64,000 bases of DNA from Coprinellus micaceus (GCA_951394405.1 OX596344.1:1798001-1862000), one strand, 5' to 3'; numbered from the stretch's first letter, positions 10,781 to 22,687 are shown. The notes: generated by a model from the letters alone, not told the origin. Translations and numbers: made by a program.

Positions 10781-11437
10781 AGCCGAAGACCTAACTATGG
10801 TCGACTTCGGAGGAACCTCACTCAGTAACATCGCAGGTTGGGCCCAAGAGCAGGGTTGGCGAGAACTGGTCAAGGCACAGACCGCACCGAGTCGTACGCC
10901 AGAAAGAAAGGACCCAGCAGACATTAGAACTGACGAGTGTGCAGAAGAGAAAGATATAGGGGCAAGGACCCGGAATTAGACCAAGGGGCTCGACAGACAG
11001 CAAGGCGAACACAACACTCAAGGTTGCGCTTGACGAGTCCCCCCGATCGAAACAACGTTTGAACAGACGCCCACGACACCACCTGAGCTTCTGCGGGTTA
11101 GTATTCGGAAAATGAGAGACGTCAGAACCTGTTTTTCCCATCCGTACTCGGTAATTAGTACACGATGGAGAGAACGCAATACGCACTGGTTGATAGTTCG
11201 GACTCGACGTTGTCAGTGTCACATGCACGGCATCGCGATCAGGTTTTGAGATTCAAAGCATCTGCAAGCCCAGAAGTTAACATTTCCATTCTATCCAAGC
11301 CGCGTTTATGTGGGTTTGGTGAGGGAGGAGGCTGGAGGGAGGAGGACAACAAATGCAGTAAGTTCAAGCTTGATTGGCAATACTCCAGTCGGAGGATGCC
11401 GAGCAGTTTGAATCTCCGCCTAAACAGATACCAGAAG
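10781..11437. other. Intergenic, no gene recognised
   Basis: Sequence between the lyase relic and the first MITE. I see no conserved frame; the missing 5' part of the lyase copy may have decayed here. Confidence 0.45.
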
Positions 11438-12034
11438 TAGTGTTGCCGTCGAATTGAAGTTCAATTCATTGAACTGGATGTGTCAGCCAATTCGTTGAAC
11501 TGAACTCCCCCGAATTCTGTCGGCACAACGGCACTCATCATATCACGACCGCATTTGGTGCTTGGCCCGAGGAGCATTCTCCGCCTGTCTCTGACCTTTT
11601 CGAAGGTCGGGACGCAGACAGAGCGAAATTTACAACCAGGATGGTATGAAATGGTATATTGCATACTAAAGGTAAGGCCAGAGCCTCAAGGTGTCCTCGG
11701 ATGTCCTCGGAATTTCCTGGCAGATCCAGCAACCTCTCCGAAATGAGCTGAGGGAACAGGTACCCACCATTTCTCATACCAGCGACACCAGGAAAAGAGG
11801 AATACCTCCAGCTCTGTAGTCCTTAGCCTTTTACTGAGGTAGTTTGAACCTACCTTGGAGGGGGAGGAGGGACAAGCATACAGCAGGGGGCCTACAGGCG
11901 GGCTACAAGGCGCTGTGGGTAAGCTGACACCATCAATTCGTGATAATTCGGCGCCCCCGAATTTCGTCGAATTGTGTGATCCCGAAGTGAATTGAACTGA
12001 AATTCGGTTCTAGTTCAATTCGACGGCAACACTA
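11438..12034. mobile_element. hAT-like MITE 1
   Basis: A 597-bp non-coding element with perfect terminal inverted repeats: it begins TAGTGTTGCCGTCGAATTGA and ends with the reverse complement of that sequence. It is flanked by the 8-bp direct repeat ACCAGAAG at 11430-11437 and 12035-12042. An 8-bp duplication plus TAG...CTA-type ends is the hAT signature. Subterminal sequence is full of GAACT/AGTTC palindromes, such as around 11457-11505, possible transposase sites. No transposase is encoded, so mobility would depend on an autonomous relative. Confidence 0.9.
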
Positions 12035-12043
12035 ACCAGAAGC

Positions 12044-12656
12044 TAGTGTTGCCGCCGCACTGAAGTTCAGTTCGACGAACTGGATCCATCAGGCAGTTCG
12101 TTGAACTGAACTCGAGTGAACTGTCAGACGGCACCTCGGCAACCTACCGCTTTCGGTCAATGGCCCGTTCCTCCTCAGTGCTCTCTGCTGGATGTTCTCT
12201 GTTCGTTCAACTGGGAGACCCCATGGCCATTCTCTCCCCTTCAAAAACTACAGCTTCTCTTATCTGTTTTCCGATTCTCTGGAAGCCGAGCTTCTCGACC
12301 TGTTGCTGCTTTGGGGTTCTTTCATTGGTTCAGCCTGAAGTACATTCTTCAGCTGTCCCTAATCTCCTCGGGGGGGGGGGGGGGGGAGGAGGGGTGCATG
12401 TTCAAAGCTACACGCACCATAGTCTCTCAAGATTCCACTGCGTACAGATACATGAATCCCCCCCTGACCATTCCTCTCGAAGTACACGAGAGCCTCTCCC
12501 CACCCTTGCCTTGCCGTACTCGCAGGTTAGGGGATATTTGTCAGCACAACATCACAGTTCACGTCAGTTCAAGGGCACTGAACTGACGTCGAACTGTCAC
12601 TTTTTGAACTGCACTGAACCGCAGTTCGGCGATAGTTCAGTGCGACGGCAACACTA
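12044..12656. mobile_element. hAT-like MITE 2, abutting MITE 1
   Basis: A 613-bp element with ends TAGTGTTGCCGCCGCACTGA and its near-perfect reverse complement. It is flanked by the 8-bp repeat CCAGAAGC at 12036-12043 and 12657-12664. That target overlaps MITE 1's right-hand duplication by 7 bp, so MITE 2 inserted into the edge created by MITE 1. The terminal motif is shared but the subterminal sequence differs (CACTGAA versus AATTGAA). It contains a 17-nt G run at 12370-12386 and the same GAACT/AGTTC subterminal palindromes. No protein is encoded. Confidence 0.9.
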
Positions 12657-12664
12657 CCAGAAGC

Positions 12665-13209
12665 GACTTCAAGTTGACTAGCTATCGACAACACTTCTGT
12701 TCTCCACCATCTCCCTCCTTGCTCCACATCGCTCTACGGGAAGTCGTTCGTCCTCGGGATGCCAACTTGAACCACTGGAGCTTAAACGATGCAAGCCTCC
12801 CAAACAGCTCCAAGTTTGCTCCCAATCCACCCGTTTCGAGCTGGTGGCCTTAATTCCCGTGTCACAGGCGGGGTTCATTAGGGGGGAAAGTGCTCCCAGG
12901 AGCACACCTGGTATTCAAGACCCAAAACCTACACCGAATCTCCAACGGGCGCCTAGTAACACCTACTATTGGTATTTGTCCCTATTTCATTCAGACGCCC
13001 CCAGCCACAGCCACCGCCCCCTCCGCGCCGAAGGCGTTGCGTCACCGGCTTCGCCCCGCACCTTTTACCGTGACTAAACCACCCCGGGCCTGCCGCTCCC
13101 CACCGAGGCTTTCATTTCATTCTTTCAGTCAGTCGGTCACACTCCTTCACCCCTCCTTCCTCCCTGCGGCCATGATCATTTGAATGCGCTACTACTACAA
13201 TCCCAGTTA
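12665..13209. promoter_or_regulatory. Upstream region of the ADCK1-like kinase gene
   Basis: About 545 bp between MITE 2 and the kinase start, becoming C/T-rich toward the gene (13080-13160), as is common before fungal start codons. No separate gene is seen. Confidence 0.45.
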
Positions 13210-15269
13210 ATGTCGTTGTTCTCCCCTCTTCTCTTTCCACGCCCAGCTCTTCTAAAGAGTTTCCGTGGCCAGTATGCCTTCACACCTATTAGAACAGGGG
13301 CAAGCCGGTTATATGGCACCGCCCCACACCCGGGAGCGAGACCATCGAGGCTCTTAAAGTACTCAAAGCGGCTGGGGTACCTAGGCGCAGGGCTCGGAGC
13401 TGTCTTCATCTGGGATAGATACTTCAACGCTCGCGCAATAGCGCGGAACGTCTATACACTACAAACCGTACGTCCTTCCCCGCTCCCCCACACAAAACCA
13501 AACTAACCCCTCCCCCCACCCAGTGCCTAATGATAACCCTAGACTACAAACTCAACTTCACCCCCTCCAAATCCGAGCAAATCCCCGCCCTCCACGAACG
13601 CGTCGCCACGCGCCTCTTCGACCTCCTCACCTCCAACGGCGGGCTCTACATCAAGATCGGGCAAGCCATCGGCGCCAACGCCGCCATGCTCCCCGCGCCC
13701 CTCCAACTCAAATTCGCCTCCTTATTCGACGACGCGCCGCAAATCCCCTTCTCCGTCGTGCGCTCGGTATTTATATCGGAGCTGGGGCGGCCCCCGAGCG
13801 GGGAGGGCGGGGTGTTCGAGGTGTTCGAGGAGGAGGCGGTCGCGAGCGCGAGCATTGCGCAGGTGCACAAGGCGCGGACGTGGGCGGGGGAGTGGGTTGC
13901 GGTGAAGATACAAAAGCCGGATGTGGCGAAGCAGATGGAGTGGGATTTGGCGGCGTATAGGTTCGTTATGTGGGCGTTTGAGAATTTGGCGTTTGATTTG
14001 CCGGTGTACTTTGTCGTTGGTGCGTGCTTTCCATTTCATTTGTGACCTTCCGCTGATAATGTCTACTGCGATGTAGACTTTGTATCGGACCACCTGCGAC
14101 AAGAACTCGACTTTGTCCGGGAAGCCAGCAACGCCATCCGAACCGCCCAATTCGTCGTCAACGAACCCTCCCTCGCCGGGAAAGTGCACATCCCGCAAGT
14201 CTACCCGGAATACTCCACGAAGCGCGTCATGGTCGCGGAATGGATCGAGGGCGTCCGGCTCTCCGACAAAGAGGGGATATACAGGCTTATGGGGCAACAC
14301 CCGCCCGCCTACCTTCCCTCTGACCCGCTCTCCGCGTCGGCTCTCGTCGCCTCGCCCCCTTCCTCCTCAACTTCCTCGTTAGTGGACGTCGCCCCGGGTA
14401 AGTACGCCTTCCCCGCGAAGCCTCTAAAAGGCGGCGTCAAGTCCATCATGCAAACCATGGTCGAGCTCTTCTCCGCGCAGATGTTCTCCTGGGGGTGGGT
14501 GCACTGCGACCCGCACCCCGGCAACATCATCGTCCGGCCCTCCCCCTTGAACCCCTCGCGCCCGCAGCTCGTTTTGATCGACCACGGCCTGTATACGAAG
14601 GTCCCTGAGGAGTTTATGAAGCAGTGGGTGGCGCTGTGGCGCGCGATGCTCGTGGGGGACTTTGGGGGGGTCGAGAGTGTGACGAGGGAGTGGGGGTTTG
14701 GGATGCCGGATTTGATGGCGAGTTTTACGTTGATGAAGCCGACGGTGTTGAGGAGGGGGAGGCACGCATCGTCTCCTTCTACTGAGAAGAAGGAAGGGGA
14801 GGGAGGGGAGAGGAGGCAGTTGACGCAGTATGAGATGAGCGTGAAGATGAAACAGTTGTTGAAAGCTTACCTAGTGGATACAGACCGTATGCCCAAGGTC
14901 CTCATCTTCCTCACGCGGAACATGCGCATGGTGCAGGGGAACAACCAGTCCTTCGGCTCCCCCGTCAACCGTATCAAGATCACAGGCGAGTGGGCCTCCC
15001 GCTCGCTCTTCCAGCGCACCGACCTCCCCCTCCGTGAGCGCGCGGGCGAGTGGTGGAGGCACATGGCATTTAGGATCGTGATGTTCAGCCTGGATGTGGC
15101 GTTTTGGAGGAATAGGGTGCGCGGGTGGGTGAGGGGGGTGTGGGATTGGGTTAGGGGACGGGAGGGGAGGGGGGGGAGGGGGTTTGAGGAGGAGATTGAG
15201 GAGGAGATGAGGAGGGTTGCGAGGGATAGTCTTGGGGTTGATCCGGGGGTCGGGGTATTTTCGGGGTGA
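13210..15269 (+). CDS. ADCK1-like mitochondrial ABC1/UbiB atypical kinase
   Basis: Three exons: 13210-13467, 13524-14019 and 14077-15269, giving 648 residues. The N-terminus is Arg-rich and lacks acidic residues, like a mitochondrial presequence, followed by a likely membrane segment (LGYLGAGLGAVFIW, about residue 66). ABC1/UbiB hallmarks: YIKIGQ with Lys130 of the KxGQ motif, the Ala-rich loop AVASASIAQVH, VAVKIQK with Lys214, QELDFVREA, HCDPHPGN with Asp396, and IDHG (Asp420) in place of DFG. The presequence, membrane segment and overall length place it nearest ADCK1/yeast Cqd2 (Mcp2), which act in mitochondrial coenzyme Q and lipid homeostasis. A Ser/Pro-rich insert lies near residues 335-350. 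The start is supported by the presequence; an upstream in-frame TTG is ignored. Confidence 0.92.
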
Positions 15270-16160
15270 GTGGGACACGAACATAGGACGGTGAAGCGCT
15301 GGTAATGGAGAGGAGGAAAGGCGGATATCGGGTGGGTGTGCGGACTCGTTTACATTTTTAGATGGATAGACACCAGTACACTATTCGTAATTCTAGACAC
15401 CGGGTGAGGGCGTCGTCATACCTGTGGGCGCTTACTGGCCCGTGGGCCTTGGAACGGATCCTCCTTCGACGCTCCACAGACTCGCTGCATGCTTGAGGTA
15501 GATACCAACGAAGGTTCCTTGGGAACGCGTGGAATCGAGTGTTCTGGCTTCTGGCTTCACCAAGGACGATCATCGCCGATTTCGAGCTAGTGGTGTTCAT
15601 TCATTCATGATCGACGGTCGCCAGCTCCCTCCTGCTCTGATGAACGACGATCGCGGTCCTAGACTCTACCGTCGTCGTCTATGGAAACGACTTGCAGCCT
15701 GGCACAGGAACACGTTTTGGGGCATTTCATTGCAATGGACGTCGGTGTTAAGCAACATTAAATTGAATTTGGGCGCTAGAGCCCCTTCGCTTACCCTGGC
15801 CCCTGGGTGGCAATCGATATCGGTCGTAGGGACGCGGTGTGCAAAATTAAAAGGTAGGGTAAGGTTTAAGGAACGTCCACGCTGAGCCTGGGTACCCTCG
15901 CGGTGGAAGTCCGGGTCTTGTATGGACACGCCTGCCCTCCCCCACCTCAAATGAATGAAAAGATAGAACTTTGCGTCAGTGGGGCAACGGTTGCTCCGGG
16001 CATGGAGTTCTGTGGGGGGCGGGGAGGTGATGCATTTTGCTCATGGATGGCAGCCAAAGGGGAAGAAAGGGCCAGGGAATGGGTGTGGGAATATGTTACG
16101 TTAGGCGCGTTTCAATGTTGTTGAGACTGAATTCTCTCATTCCTCCCTTCTACATTCGAG
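15270..16160. other. Intergenic between two kinase genes
   Basis: Holds the 3' region of the ADCK1-like gene and the promoter of the next kinase. Short frames on both strands look random. No repeat or RNA gene was found. Confidence 0.5.
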
Positions 16161-17571
16161 ATGGTGCTCACCACCTACGCGGGCAAGTATCGCTTCGAGG
16201 AGGAGATTGCCAACGGCGGCTGCGGTGCGTCCCCTCTCACTCTCCCCTCTACTCAACGGCTGACTCCCTTTCAAGGCACGGTATTCCTCGGCGTCCACAC
16301 CACCGCAGGAAAGCCAGTGGCGATCAAGCTGGAGCCCACACACCCGTCGCACCACAACTCGCACCCGTCGCCGCTCAAGACAGAGGCCAAGATCTACCGG
16401 TCGCTCTCCGGGGGGCAGGGCGTCCCCTGGATCATCTGGAACGGCCGCCAGGGCGACTTCAACGTCATGGTCACCGATCTCCTCGGGCCCAGCCTCGAAG
16501 ACCTCTTCAAGATGTGCAATCGCCACTTTACCATGAAGTCCGTCCTCCTATTAGCCGATCAGCTCGTTAGTCCTTCTCTCTTCTGGACTGGTTCGTAGAC
16601 TCATCGGAATGCAGATCACGCGGATAGAGTTCGTCCATTCCAACCATATCGTACACCGCGACATCAAACCCGCCAACTTCGTCATGTCAATACCCACCGG
16701 CGCACCCTGCACCTGCTCGTCCTCCTCCACCCCACCCTCACCCTCCGCCTCCACCACCTCCCTCCTCTCCTCCTCCCTCTCCCCCCACACCCCAAAACCC
16801 TCGCCCCCCTGCACCGCCCACCCCCTGGTCAACATCATCGACTTTGGCCTCGCCAAAAAATACCGCGACCCCGTCTCCATGTTCCACATCCCCTTCACGC
16901 GGCACCCCACCGCCCTGCACGGCGTCGGCACCTCCCTCTTCGCCTCCATCAACACCCACCTCGGCATCGAGTCCGCCCGCCGCGACGACCTCGAGTCCCT
17001 AGCCTACATGCTCATCTACTTTCTTCGCGGCACACTCCCCTGGCGGAAACTCCGCGCCCCGGGGTCCCTCCCATCCTCCGTCCTCGACCAGATCAGCGAT
17101 ACCGAAGAGAGGCACGGCGCGGAGGACCGCTACAACCCCGTCACCGCGACGTGGGATCTCATCCGGGACAGCAAGCTCGAGCACGAAGCGACGCTCACGG
17201 ACGGGCTCCCCGAGGAATTCGACATCCTGTACACCTACGCGCGGAACCTCGAATTCGACGACCTCCCCGACTACGATGGGCTGCGTCGGTGCTTCCGGGG
17301 GCTCGCGGACCGCCTTGGGATCGAGTACGACGGCGTCTTTGATTGGTCCGTCGATGGTCCGTCTGCCGATGCAGAGGACGGTGAGAGTAGTCCGAAAGGA
17401 AATGGAGGGGGAGTGGGGAAGGGAAAGCCCGGGCTGAGGAAGTCGAGTAGTAGGAGTAGCGGGGGGAGCTTGCATATGCGGACGAAGAGGGGGCGGACGT
17501 GTCTCGCGTGCGAGGCGAGGGCGCAGGCGAGGTTGGCGGAGGCGGCGACGGGGGATAGTAAAAGGAAGTAG
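16161..17571 (+). CDS. Casein kinase 1-like serine/threonine kinase
   Basis: Three exons: 16161-16224, 16276-16565 and 16615-17571, giving 436 residues. CK1 features: Gly-rich loop NGGCGTVFLG (18-27), VAIKLE with Lys39, Glu58 in KTEAKIY, HRDIKPAN with Asp134, DFGLAKKYRDP with Asp194, and the CK1 signature GTSLFASINTHLGIE...RRDDLESLAYMLIYFLRGTLPW. Two oddities are visible. CK1 enzymes usually read HRDIKPDN, but here it is PAN. A Ser/Pro/Thr-rich insert of about 40 residues separates the catalytic loop from DFG. The glycine loop also departs from the usual GSFG form. The C-terminus is low-complexity, with basic runs (MRTKRGRT). It probably is an active but divergent CK1 and not the main CK1 delta/Hrr25 orthologue. 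Confidence 0.9.
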
Positions 17572-17650
17572 ACGGAAGTAGACGGCGGATGAAAGGAGGT
17601 AGGCGGCGGGTAGTACTTGAAAGGAAGTAGACGGAAGTAGGCGGCGGATA
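17561..17650 (+). repeat. 59-bp direct repeat spanning the kinase stop codon
   Basis: AAAGGAAGTAGACGGAAGTA starts at 17561 and again at 17620, a 59-bp period, with smaller internal GGAAGTAGACGG echoes. Copy 1 includes the kinase stop codon (17569-17571), so repeat slippage here could move or duplicate the stop region. Confidence 0.7.
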
Positions 17651-19206
17651 AAAGGGGGTAGAGAGGTTTTTTGCGTTGGGGGTGGTATGCGGACGGAGGA
17701 GGTGGGAGGTCGTGTTGCTGCGGTTGGGTTTTGCTGTGAAGTGCGGCGATGGTGGGAGGTTGCGCCGGGTGGGATGCTGCCCAGTGTCGAGGCATATGTG
17801 GGCTGCACGCCCGGCGGGGACGCTCGACGACGCGGTACCCTCTCCTCTCGCCCTGGTGCACCCGCACCGGCGTTGGCGGCACATCGATTTCTGGGTTTCC
17901 CTCCCTGTGGTGTTCTTCGGACCCCGTGACGCTGTCTGTCCTCGTCCCGCCATGTCGCTGTCCCTACCACACACACCTCTCCCTCGTCCACACGCCCGAC
18001 ATATGAGCTATCTCACGTTCGTTCGTTCACTCAACCGTCCCCTCCACGTATCCCTACGTCACTCTCACTCTCATCCAATCTCCCGCTATCTCACGTTCAT
18101 TCCACCTCCCTCCTCTATCTCATTCCATCTCTGAGCTGTGAGCTCCAAGCTCCACCATCGACATTCCCCTGTCATCCGTCATGCACCATGCATGCACGTA
18201 TCTTGCATTTGTTCATCCTTGTTCATCCTTGTTCATCTTTCATCGACATCTTTCATCCTTCATTTGTTTTTGTTCATTTGTTCGGTATATGGCATGATTT
18301 TTACCCATCGAAGGTGGGTTGTTGGATTTTTAAAGTTGTACTATTACTGGCATGTGGCTCTGGAGGGTTACGTTTCTTTCTATTCCCTTTAATAGGATCC
18401 TAGGATCTTACCCTACCTTTCCTTCTGCGATACCACGAGACCTGTGATACCACTTCAAGCGTCGGATGGTTGGTTGGTTGGGTTGTTTTTGAGGTTTACG
18501 TCCACCCCTCCTCTTGTCCCCGTCACGTTCATTGTTTTCTGGTTATCGTGTTCATTCAACTACTGTACAGCATGTTGCATTATCGCATCCGACTTCCTCC
18601 CGGGTTTTAATTTGGCGTTTTTTGGCTTTTCACTCTTCACTTCCCGAATCCCGAGCGCTTGTGTTTTTCATTTTGGGGCTTTTACTTCAGCTTCAGCTCT
18701 CTTCACTTCACTTCGGCTTCAAGTTTCATGATCCCTTCACTTGAAGCTTGAGCACTTCACTTGAGCACTTCACTGCCGCTTCATGATCACCCCTCTTCAC
18801 TTGAAGCTTGAGCGCTTCGGCTTGGTGTGTTTTTCATTTTGGATCTTTTCATTTCGGTTCGGTTCGGGAGTGGGTGGTTGGTGTTGCGCTGCGGGAAAGG
18901 CAGAGGGTTGCGTTTGTACGTGTCGATTCTTTCCTTCGTTGGAGTCCGCGTTCGGAGCGCCCCTCGAGCCCAACCATCTCACCGTCCCTTCCTTTCTCCC
19001 TCCTCTTTCTCCTCCTTGCCCGTCCGTCATCCCCCCTCCCCCTCCCCGTCCATCCTACCCTAATCGCATGTTACCGCATCTCCTCCTCTTTCTATCTTGC
19101 ATTTGCATTTGCATCGCCCAACTTTTCTTTCAAGTGACCGGATCCTCCTACTCCTACTATTGCATTGCCCATCAATTGCATTTTCGCATTGTGCATCTCT
19201 CTCTCT

Positions 19207-19247
<41 letters not shown>

Positions 19248-20437
19248 TTCCCTCCTTTCCTTTCCCTTCAATATGTGTGTTTGCATCGACATCGACTGAG
19301 ATCTGAGACTAGCTATAGAGTTGTCAATGTACAGGTACCTACCTAACCTACGTGTTGTGTATACCAATACCAGAACTGGACTCGAAATGAAAAAGTTGTG
19401 TGTATGTGCCACTGCGACCGTCGAGGGAGGCGGGTGGGGACGTTGTGGAGGGAGGCGGTCGGGGAGTAGAGCGATGCGACTTGAGCTTGAGCTTGGACGA
19501 GGTGAGAAGAGCGCTCCCGGATCATAACCTGGGGATGGCGAGAGGTTAGACTCGGACTTCAACGGGTCGTTAAGTCAATTTGACCGTGGGCATTGGAGGG
19601 TACAATCGTACAGCCCAAATTGCAACTAGTACGTATGGGAGACGAGCGGAGGCAGTCAACCTTTCGACCCCGAGGGCGAAGTTTATTATTAGGCAACGGC
19701 GTTACTTACAAGGTGTGCTGGTAAGTAAGTATTCACATGGTGTGGGGGTCGGGACGTCTTTGTGCCCGTCCAATCGCAAGTATGGCCGAGAGAATGCAAG
19801 CAGGGGGTATGGGTGCAGTTGGGACTACTCGTCCCGGTCCGTCTCTACGAGGATATCCAGGGATATCCCGACTAGAGTCTGGTAAATTAGAGAGCGGATA
19901 AATCCATCCGAGGAACGTCTATGATCCAGGCCTCGCTCGTTTAGCTTGTATGGCGGGACTGACAGTCCTAGGAGAACCTCCTATAACCACGGGCGCTTAT
20001 TCGACGTGATAGCCATTGGCCAACCGGTAATCAAATATGATCTTTGATTGATGGACGAACACATGGAATCCAACGCCAGTGGCACCGTCTCATCTGGCGT
20101 CCTCCGGTCATCCCAATTTAGTTCGCGAGGTGTGTGTGTGTGGATTGAATCTCGAACGTGCACGCGGTAAGCGAGGGTACCAAAGATCAGGATTCAGTAT
20201 GAGTCGCGTAGGAGGAGACGAGGCCTTGCCGCAGTCCCTCGTTCCTCCTTCCTTCTTGTCGTCCTCCCTCCATCTTCCTTTTCTTTTCGACGTCCAGGGG
20301 CAGTTGGGCAACGAGCTCTGCTTCTCGCTGTAGGCCTGGATTCTCTTCCCCGGCCAAATCTCCGCAGCTTGTAGAGCTTTGGATGGTAAGGAGGGGTCAC
20401 TTCATCTTCAGGTGGAACTAGAAGGACGTCGACCCTC
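17651..20437. other. Long intergenic region without a recognised gene
   Basis: Nearly 2.8 kb. It contains GTTCATCCTT and CTTCACTTGAAGC-type simple repeats (18200-18270, 18690-18800), a strongly T-rich plus strand and a CT microsatellite, but no frame with a recognisable family. It may hold a long 3' UTR or a non-coding transcript; the sequence alone does not decide. Confidence 0.5.
19196..19245 (+). repeat. (CT)n microsatellite
   Basis: Roughly 50 bp of almost pure CT dinucleotides, flanked by further C/T-rich sequence. Confidence 0.95.
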
Positions 20438-22458
20438 ATGTCTGGCAATGTCACGATTCCGGTATGTTGGGTAACTTTCAGACTATCGAGCGGGTAGACT
20501 CACGAAACTGGCGCTACCAGGATCCGATTACAGTAACGTCCATCAACGGCCTCTTGGCGAGAGGGTACTCTGGTGTAGCCTCGTTAACGCTTGTCGTAAG
20601 CCTTCGTCATGCGGTACCTCAAGCACCCGTCAGTGTAACCTCTACTGTAGATATTCGACCATATCATCACCTCACAAGATGAGGTCCGTGTTCAGCTCTT
20701 ACTCCGTCACCTCTTCACCGTCTAATCTCGTTTTAAACCCAGGTCGAACTCGTCTGGTCGCGCGGGTGGGGTTTCGGGACTCTGCTGTTCTTCCTGAACA
20801 GGTACCTCCCTTACACGGACCTCGTCGTCAACCGCCTACGTGAGTTTCCGCCTTACGCAGACTTTCCGTGGACATTCTTGAACGTCTGCGGCTTCCAGTG
20901 TTCCGGCTGCCCCTCGATCCGAAGAGATGCAGGCAGATGGACGGCTTCGTGACATGTACGTCGGATCTATAGCGGTCTTAAAGGCGCGCTGCTCATGCTC
21001 AAGTCGTCTCTTAGGGATGACACTCCTTGGGATCGCATTATCGGAGGGTAAGTAATCTCCTGGCCGGTCACCGTCCGCGATTCGATAGTAACCCTCGAAC
21101 GCGACAGGGATTCTCGTCCTGCGCACGATGGCTCTGTGGAATAACAGTCGGCCTATCTTGTACCTTCTAGGCTTCTCCTTCTCTGTGAGTCTACCTGGAG
21201 CCCTTATCACGTCGCTCGCCTTACACTGGCCCCTCGCCCAGTGCATACTGGTCGTTTCGATCATCGTCACAAATTTATTCAACAAATCCCTGGTTTGTGC
21301 GTCTTCCTGCTTGCCAGACACTTCAAACCATCGCTGACCGGGCCCCACCAGACGGGCCATTCTTCGACAACGTTGGCTGCAAAGTCATCGAGTCAAATAA
21401 CCTCGTGATTATCAGCTTTATCCTCCTCGTTCTTCTCGAGACTCGTGCGTATCCCCATCGCAACCAACGAAAACACCGCAAGGAACCCGATACTAACCCG
21501 TTCCTGCGCCACCACAGTTATCGTAGTTCTCACAGCCATTCGGGCATCTTATCATCGTGAGACCAATTACCTCCATCTTCCTGTGTAGCAGACGCTAAGC
21601 GCCGACACGGACCGTAGTTCGACGGGGGAGCTCAGGATGGGTCACGCGGTTATACAAGCAAGGCAAGTCGGACTCCTTACGAGCTGTCGAAACGCGAGGA
21701 CTGACGATGCTTTGGGCAGGATTTGCGTTCTACCTATACATGCTCAGTACGCGGTCGTTCTCTCCCAGCCAATTTCGAGTTCGCTCACTCTAATGCAGCC
21801 ATGACCCTCCTCAACCTCATCTGGCCAATTGTGGCCCAGGCGCACTATAAAACTTTATTCGCTGGGTATGTTTCTCCTTTAACAACCCTCCCTATTCTTT
21901 CCCAACCCCCGATTGTCTGCTCATTGTCACCAACCCGAACTTTCGCCCTCATTCAGCCCGCAACGCGCGCTCCACTCCGTCTTCTGTTCCCGCGTGTTTT
22001 TCATCATCTTCAGAAAGCAGACCGGCTCCTCCTCCAACCAAACGGACGCTTACTCCGACAGCTACGACCGGCACTCGATAGGCGGGTTCACAAAGTCCAA
22101 TAATTTCTTCTCCACCATCGTCGAGTCGATGCACTTGCCCGACGATCCGGATGAGATCGACTCCGAATCCCACCACCACGAGTACGCAAACGGCGTCCCG
22201 GACGAGAGGCTGGAGGGGGGCCGTTCGCGTCGTCAGAGTAGACGAAACGATACACTGGACGTGGAAATCGTTCACAGGCGAAGTCAGCGAGATACAGGGC
22301 GTCGGAGAAGCTGGAGGCAGAGTGTCCAGAGCATGCTGAGTGGAAGGGAGAGTCCGGGAGGTGGGGAGATTGTAGAGGTGCGCATGGTAAACATGACGGA
22401 TCCTTCAGGGAAGGCTGAACGGACTACCACGATGGATTCGTTGGGCGATGTGAAATGA
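20438..22458 (+). CDS. DUF6533 multi-pass membrane protein, 13 exons
   Basis: Exons: 20438-20461, 20521-20595, 20651-20683, 20743-20839, 20899-20955, 21015-21047, 21108-21184, 21242-21296, 21352-21444, 21518-21556, 21618-21746, 21799-21865 and 21957-22458. Together they give 426 residues with every phase consistent and introns of 52-91 nt. Key pieces: LLARGYSGVASLTLV, then IFDHIITSQDEVELVWSRGW, then LFFLNRYLPY (the DUF6533 hallmark), MTLLGIALSEGILVLRTMAL, CILVVSIIV, LVIISFILLVLLE and PQRALHSVFCSRVFFIIF. About seven transmembrane helices are followed by a 125-residue cytosolic Arg/Ser-rich tail. DUF6533 proteins are an uncharacterised 7TM-like family expanded in agaricomycetes. Some tiny exons were chosen by phase and family resemblance, so individual borders may be off. 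Confidence 0.85.
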
Positions 22459-22687
22459 CAAGACGACAAGCGTAGTAGCCTCTAATTTCTGTATTCTTCT
22501 ACAGAACGCTCCGCATTGCCTTCCGACGGTTCATTGGTGAGATGGTGTTTGAAAAGCTAATTGATGTCTAGTATTACAGGGGGGTATGCTATGATACAGA
22601 GGAACAGCCTCTGCAGTGAGAGGTATATCCATAAACAATGATCTGCGATCCGGTCTCGTCTGTCCTCCTCTCATCGCGCAGCTTCGA

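Noticed and set aside
10208..10924. 238-codon minus-strand open frame taken as one protein
   Set aside because: Only part of it resembles adenylosuccinate lyase; the homologous blocks continue in other frames, so it is a pseudogene.
12116..12681. Two overlapping frames of 156 and 173 codons
   Set aside because: They lie mostly inside MITE 2 and run through the G homopolymer; no protein similarity.
18783..19346. 187-codon plus-strand frame through the CT microsatellite
   Set aside because: Low-complexity translation of simple repeats.
20840..20860. 21-nt intron in the DUF6533 gene
   Set aside because: Too short; the acceptor at 20898 gives 59 nt and restores the family sequence.
21293..21317. 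25-nt intron in the DUF6533 gene
   Set aside because: Too short; using GTGCGT at 21297 gives a 55-nt intron with a CTGAC branch point and the correct frame.
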